Positions 4,385 to 7,014 of a stretch of DNA of 7,014 nt are shown piece after piece. How positions within the stretch are numbered: position 1 is the stretch's first letter; each line of letters starts with the position of its first letter. The notes beneath the pieces were generated by a model. The model saw nothing but the letters and a program-made list of their open reading frames with translations, had not been told where the DNA came from and did not search any database. The translations under genes were made by a program, and so were the position numbers. Where the stretch lies: the NCBI GenBank assembly GCA_036401755.1, contig DASWUD010000234.1:1-7014 (forward strand). Direction: 5' to 3'. The DNA comes from DASWUD01 sp036401755. Lineage in GTDB: Bacteria > Pseudomonadota > Gammaproteobacteria > Thiohalomonadales > Thiohalomonadaceae.

Positions 4385-7014
4385 ATGGAAGAAGCAATAA
4401 AGCGCAGTAATATCCGCTATCTCATTGATCTGGAAGTGCAGATCGAGCCCAAGGGAAAACCTGCTTTTGACTGCATGGTGCGCGACTATTGCCTGAGCGG
4501 CATGTTTCTCAATATAAAGCGCGACAGAGATGCCCCCCTCCCCCCCGTTTCCCTGAACAAAAACGAGTCGATCGTGGTGCAATTCACGGCGCAGAATGGC
4601 AAGCGCCAGCGCATCCCGGCCCAAGTTGCCCACGTGGTCTCCGGCGGTTTCGGTGTGCGCTTCGTCAACACCAACGATGAAGCACTCAATGCCCTGCTCG
4701 AAATTGCTGCCGCCCAGCAGAACAGCGCGGAGCAGGGTGCCCCGCTGGCGGGTAACTGGCAGTCGGAGGGGCGCGCAGGCCTGATGCTGCTGTTAAAAGA
4801 CTCACTTCAGCGCCACCTGGTGGGCCTTTTTAACACCTTCCACGAATCCCTGGTCGATCTGATCTTCGAGCGTGCCAGCCGCCCGCGCAACACCACCGAG
4901 CAGAACCAGATGTTCGAGGCGCTCGACCTCCTGAATCGCCAGCGCAGCGCCTCGTTTCAAAAAATCTATGGTGAAATTGCCTCCGGTTTCGATGCATTTG
5001 CCAGCGGCGCTCCCACCCATGCTCGCCTGACGGTGGCGGCCCCCGTCAGTCAGGGAAAGGGCAAACTCGCCCTGGTAGACGACCGTGAATTCGAAGAGTG
5101 GTTGTGGGCCAGTTCCACCGTGGCACGCCTGGAGGCGGATCACGACGAGGAGCTATTCGCACTCAATCAACGGCTATCGACCCTGCGCGGACGCCCCGTC
5201 AACAACGAGGGCAATCCGCTGGGAGCTGCCGCCATTTGCCAAGCCTTTCAGGAGCTGATCAGTGATTTCGATATCGCCGATCCAGTCAGGGAACTGGTCA
5301 TCACCCACTTCCAGCAGGTAGTAGCAGAGCGTTTTGGCGCGCTCGTCAGAGAGTTTAACCACCATTTCATCGAGCGCGGCATCCTCCCCGAAGTCAAACG
5401 CGACATGTCGATTGTACGGCTCGGACTGGGCAGCACACGCGAAAGCGTCAAGCCAGTCTCCTTGAGCGAGGCGCGCCAGACACCACACAGCCCGGCGGCG
5501 GCACCCGCCACCCCATCCCCCTTTCCACCGCCACACAGGGCGCAACCCGCCGGACCGAGCCACACCTCCCTGTCAGCTCCAGCACCATCCGTCGCGGCGC
5601 CAGCCTCTGCGGGTTCGCACTCCTCAGGCCAGGCCCCGTCCGGGTTGGCCCAGGTGCGCAGCCTGCTCCGCACCAGCCATGGTGCAGGTGCGTCAGCTGG
5701 CGCGACTCCGGAGGTGGCTGCCCATGCGGCGGGCAACTGGTATGGCGTCAATGAGCTGAGCAACGCCCTCAACACTATCGAAAGCCGCCTCTCGACCATT
5801 CGCGCCAACCGCGACAAAGGTGAGTCGATCCTGGAGCAATTGAAGGCATCGCTCGCCCGTATGGGCGGCGACCCCCATAAATCCATACCGCGCGCGCAAC
5901 AGGAGTCCATCGAGGTCATCGACAATCTGATGGGTTCGGTGCACCAAGATCCCATTGTCACAGACGAGGCGCGCCCCTGGCTTGAACAGCTGGAGGTGCC
6001 CCTGCTCAAGACGGCGATTCGCGATGAGAGTCTGATCGAAAACCGTGACCATCCGGCCACCCACTTCCTCAACCGACTCGACACCATAGGTAAATCGCTC
6101 TCAAGCAAGGAGAACGAGCGTACCCGCGCAGTGCGTCAGGAGATCTCCACCCTCATCGAACAGGTGAAGGAGCAGAGTGAATCCGGTGAAGCCGCCTTCG
6201 ATCAGGCCCTCAGCCGGCTGGAGGATCTGCACGGCAGCATGCGCCGCCAATATGAAGCGAGTGTCGCCGAGCTGGTCAGGCGCTGTGACGAGGAGTACGC
6301 GCTGGAGAGCAAGCGCGATGCACTGCTTGCGTTTCTCGATGATTACCTGGGGGGGCAGATGGTTCCGACCGTGATCTTCGAGATCATGGATACCGGCTGG
6401 AAAAACCTCCTGTTGCGCAGCTACGTGCGTGAAGGGGCTGAGGGACGGATCTTCCGCCGCTTTCTGGAGGTGATTGACCAGACCTCGGCGCGCCTTACCG
6501 GAGCCACCCACCGGGTGGGTGGCAAGGTGTGGCCCGAACAGACCCTGCTCGAACTCATCTCGCGCGGACTGCGCCAGGTGCCGGTGAGTGAGCCGCTCAT
6601 CCAACGGCTGATGGACAAGCTGACGCCCCAGTTCGCCATGGCCGCCGCCGATCCGAAATCGATCGAATTGAAACCGATGCCCCGAATCACCGGCGTGACC
6701 AGCGAGAAGCGTCGCCGCACCCTCGAACTGCGCATGGCCACGCTCAAGGTCACCCCCGAACGCTGGAACAAGGCCGAGGAGAGCGTCCGCTCCATGGTGA
6801 GCGGTGACATGCTCACCCTCGTGGATGCCTCCGGCCAGAAACAGGCGCACAAACTGCTCTGGGTGGCGCCAAACAATTCCCGTTACATCTTCGTCGATGG
6901 CGAAGGCCACCTCTGCGCCGACATGCGTCTGGAGGAGCTGACCGCCACGTTGCTGGAGGAGAAGGCTGCGATCCTGGAAGGGTGGGATGTGCCGCTGATG
7001 GATCGCGCCACCTA
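4385..7014 (+). CDS. PilZ-like domain fused to DUF1631; candidate c-di-GMP receptor (3' end cut by the window)
   Basis: I read this frame codon by codon from ATG 4385 to the edge and found 876 sense codons and no stop. Residues 1-105 look like a PilZ domain, the c-di-GMP-binding fold. Arg7 and Arg11 form RxxxR, and Asp34-Tyr-Cys36-Leu-Ser-Gly39 stands for (D/N)xSxxG with Cys replacing Ser. GGFGVRFV ends the barrel. From about 135 the sequence follows DUF1631: TEQNQMFEAL, REFEEWLWASSTVARLE (234-250), NPLGAAAICQAFQ (277-289). A Pro/Ala/Ser-rich linker spans about 359-450. A second helical part follows, with a likely coiled coil around 570-650, WPEQTLLELI near 716 and LLWVAPNNSRYIFV near 824-837. 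The visible end (DVPLMDRAT) resembles the family's C-terminus, so little is missing. No membrane segment is seen. GGGAG lies 11 bases before ATG; an in-frame TTG at 4379 is an alternative start. DUF1631 has no known function. Confidence 0.85.
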   Translation, partial: MEEAIKRSNIRYLIDLEVQIEPKGKPAFDCMVRDYCLSGMFLNIKRDRDAPLPPVSLNKNESIVVQFTAQNGKRQRIPAQVAHVVSGGFGVRFVNTNDEALNALLEIAAAQQNSAEQGAPLAGNWQSEGRAGLMLLLKDSLQRHLVGLFNTFHESLVDLIFERASRPRNTTEQNQMFEALDLLNRQRSASFQKIYGEIASGFDAFASGAPTHARLTVAAPVSQGKGKLALVDDREFEEWLWASSTVARLEADHDEELFALNQRLSTLRGRPVNNEGNPLGAAAICQAFQELISDFDIADPVRELVITHFQQVVAERFGALVREFNHHFIERGILPEVKRDMSIVRLGLGSTRESVKPVSLSEARQTPHSPAAAPATPSPFPPPHRAQPAGPSHTSLSAPAPSVAAPASAGSHSSGQAPSGLAQVRSLLRTSHGAGASAGATPEVAAHAAGNWYGVNELSNALNTIESRLSTIRANRDKGESILEQLKASLARMGGDPHKSIPRAQQESIEVIDNLMGSVHQDPIVTDEARPWLEQLEVPLLKTAIRDESLIENRDHPATHFLNRLDTIGKSLSSKENERTRAVRQEISTLIEQVKEQSESGEAAFDQALSRLEDLHGSMRRQYEASVAELVRRCDEEYALESKRDALLAFLDDYLGGQMVPTVIFEIMDTGWKNLLLRSYVREGAEGRIFRRFLEVIDQTSARLTGATHRVGGKVWPEQTLLELISRGLRQVPVSEPLIQRLMDKLTPQFAMAAADPKSIELKPMPRITGVTSEKRRRTLELRMATLKVTPERWNKAEESVRSMVSGDMLTLVDASGQKQAHKLLWVAPNNSRYIFVDGEGHLCADMRLEELTATLLEEKAAILEGWDVPLMDRAT

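Noticed and set aside
4313..4633. Minus-strand open frame over the PilZ start and its promoter region
   Set aside because: It is antisense to the PilZ coding region and has no recognisable motif.
5248..6910. Several minus-strand open frames (for example 5248-6108 and 6101-6910) opposite the PilZ-DUF1631 gene
   Set aside because: The plus-strand frame is open over the whole region and matches DUF1631; the antisense products are Arg/Ser/Ala- or His/Gly-rich shadows.

Overview
The window is GC-rich bacterial chromosome. It most likely comes from a gammaproteobacterium: GuaA is very close to the E. coli protein as I remember it, with the same length and the same active-site residue numbers, and DUF945 and DUF1631 are proteobacterial families. 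I cannot name a genus. The content is ordinary chromosomal genes with one insertion-sequence end at the left edge. There is no CRISPR array, tRNA, rRNA, phage or recognisable defence cassette.

Layout. Positions 1-192 are one end of an IS4-family insertion sequence. Its transposase points left and off the edge, and only the first 34 codons are visible. The IS4-type terminal inverted repeat ends at 192. It abuts a 12-bp palindrome that is probably the target duplication, lying in what was the guaA transcription terminator. guaA (GMP synthase, 215-1792, minus strand) reads toward the IS. A 170-bp intergenic region (1793-1962) separates guaA from rightward genes and probably holds divergent promoters. 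On the plus strand follow a DUF945 (YdgA-like) membrane-anchored protein (1963-3357) and, 31 bp later, a NagD-like HAD-IIA hydrolase (3389-4234) whose nucleophile motif lacks the usual second aspartate. After a 150-bp gap with a possible terminator and an AT-rich promoter-like stretch, a long gene runs from 4385 off the right edge (876 codons visible, no stop). It encodes an N-terminal PilZ-like domain fused to a DUF1631 protein and is the largest gene in the window.

How the parts relate. guaA performs the last step of GMP synthesis and stands alone here, not behind guaB. DUF945 and the HAD gene may be co-transcribed, but no joint function is evident. The PilZ-DUF1631 protein is a candidate cyclic-di-GMP receptor of unknown output. 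The most informative non-coding part is the IS end. It carries a terminator hairpin whose T-run touches the transposase start codon, four GATC (Dam) sites in 70 bp, and a terminal repeat that can fold back on itself. Together these look like several layers of control that keep guaA read-through from expressing the transposase.
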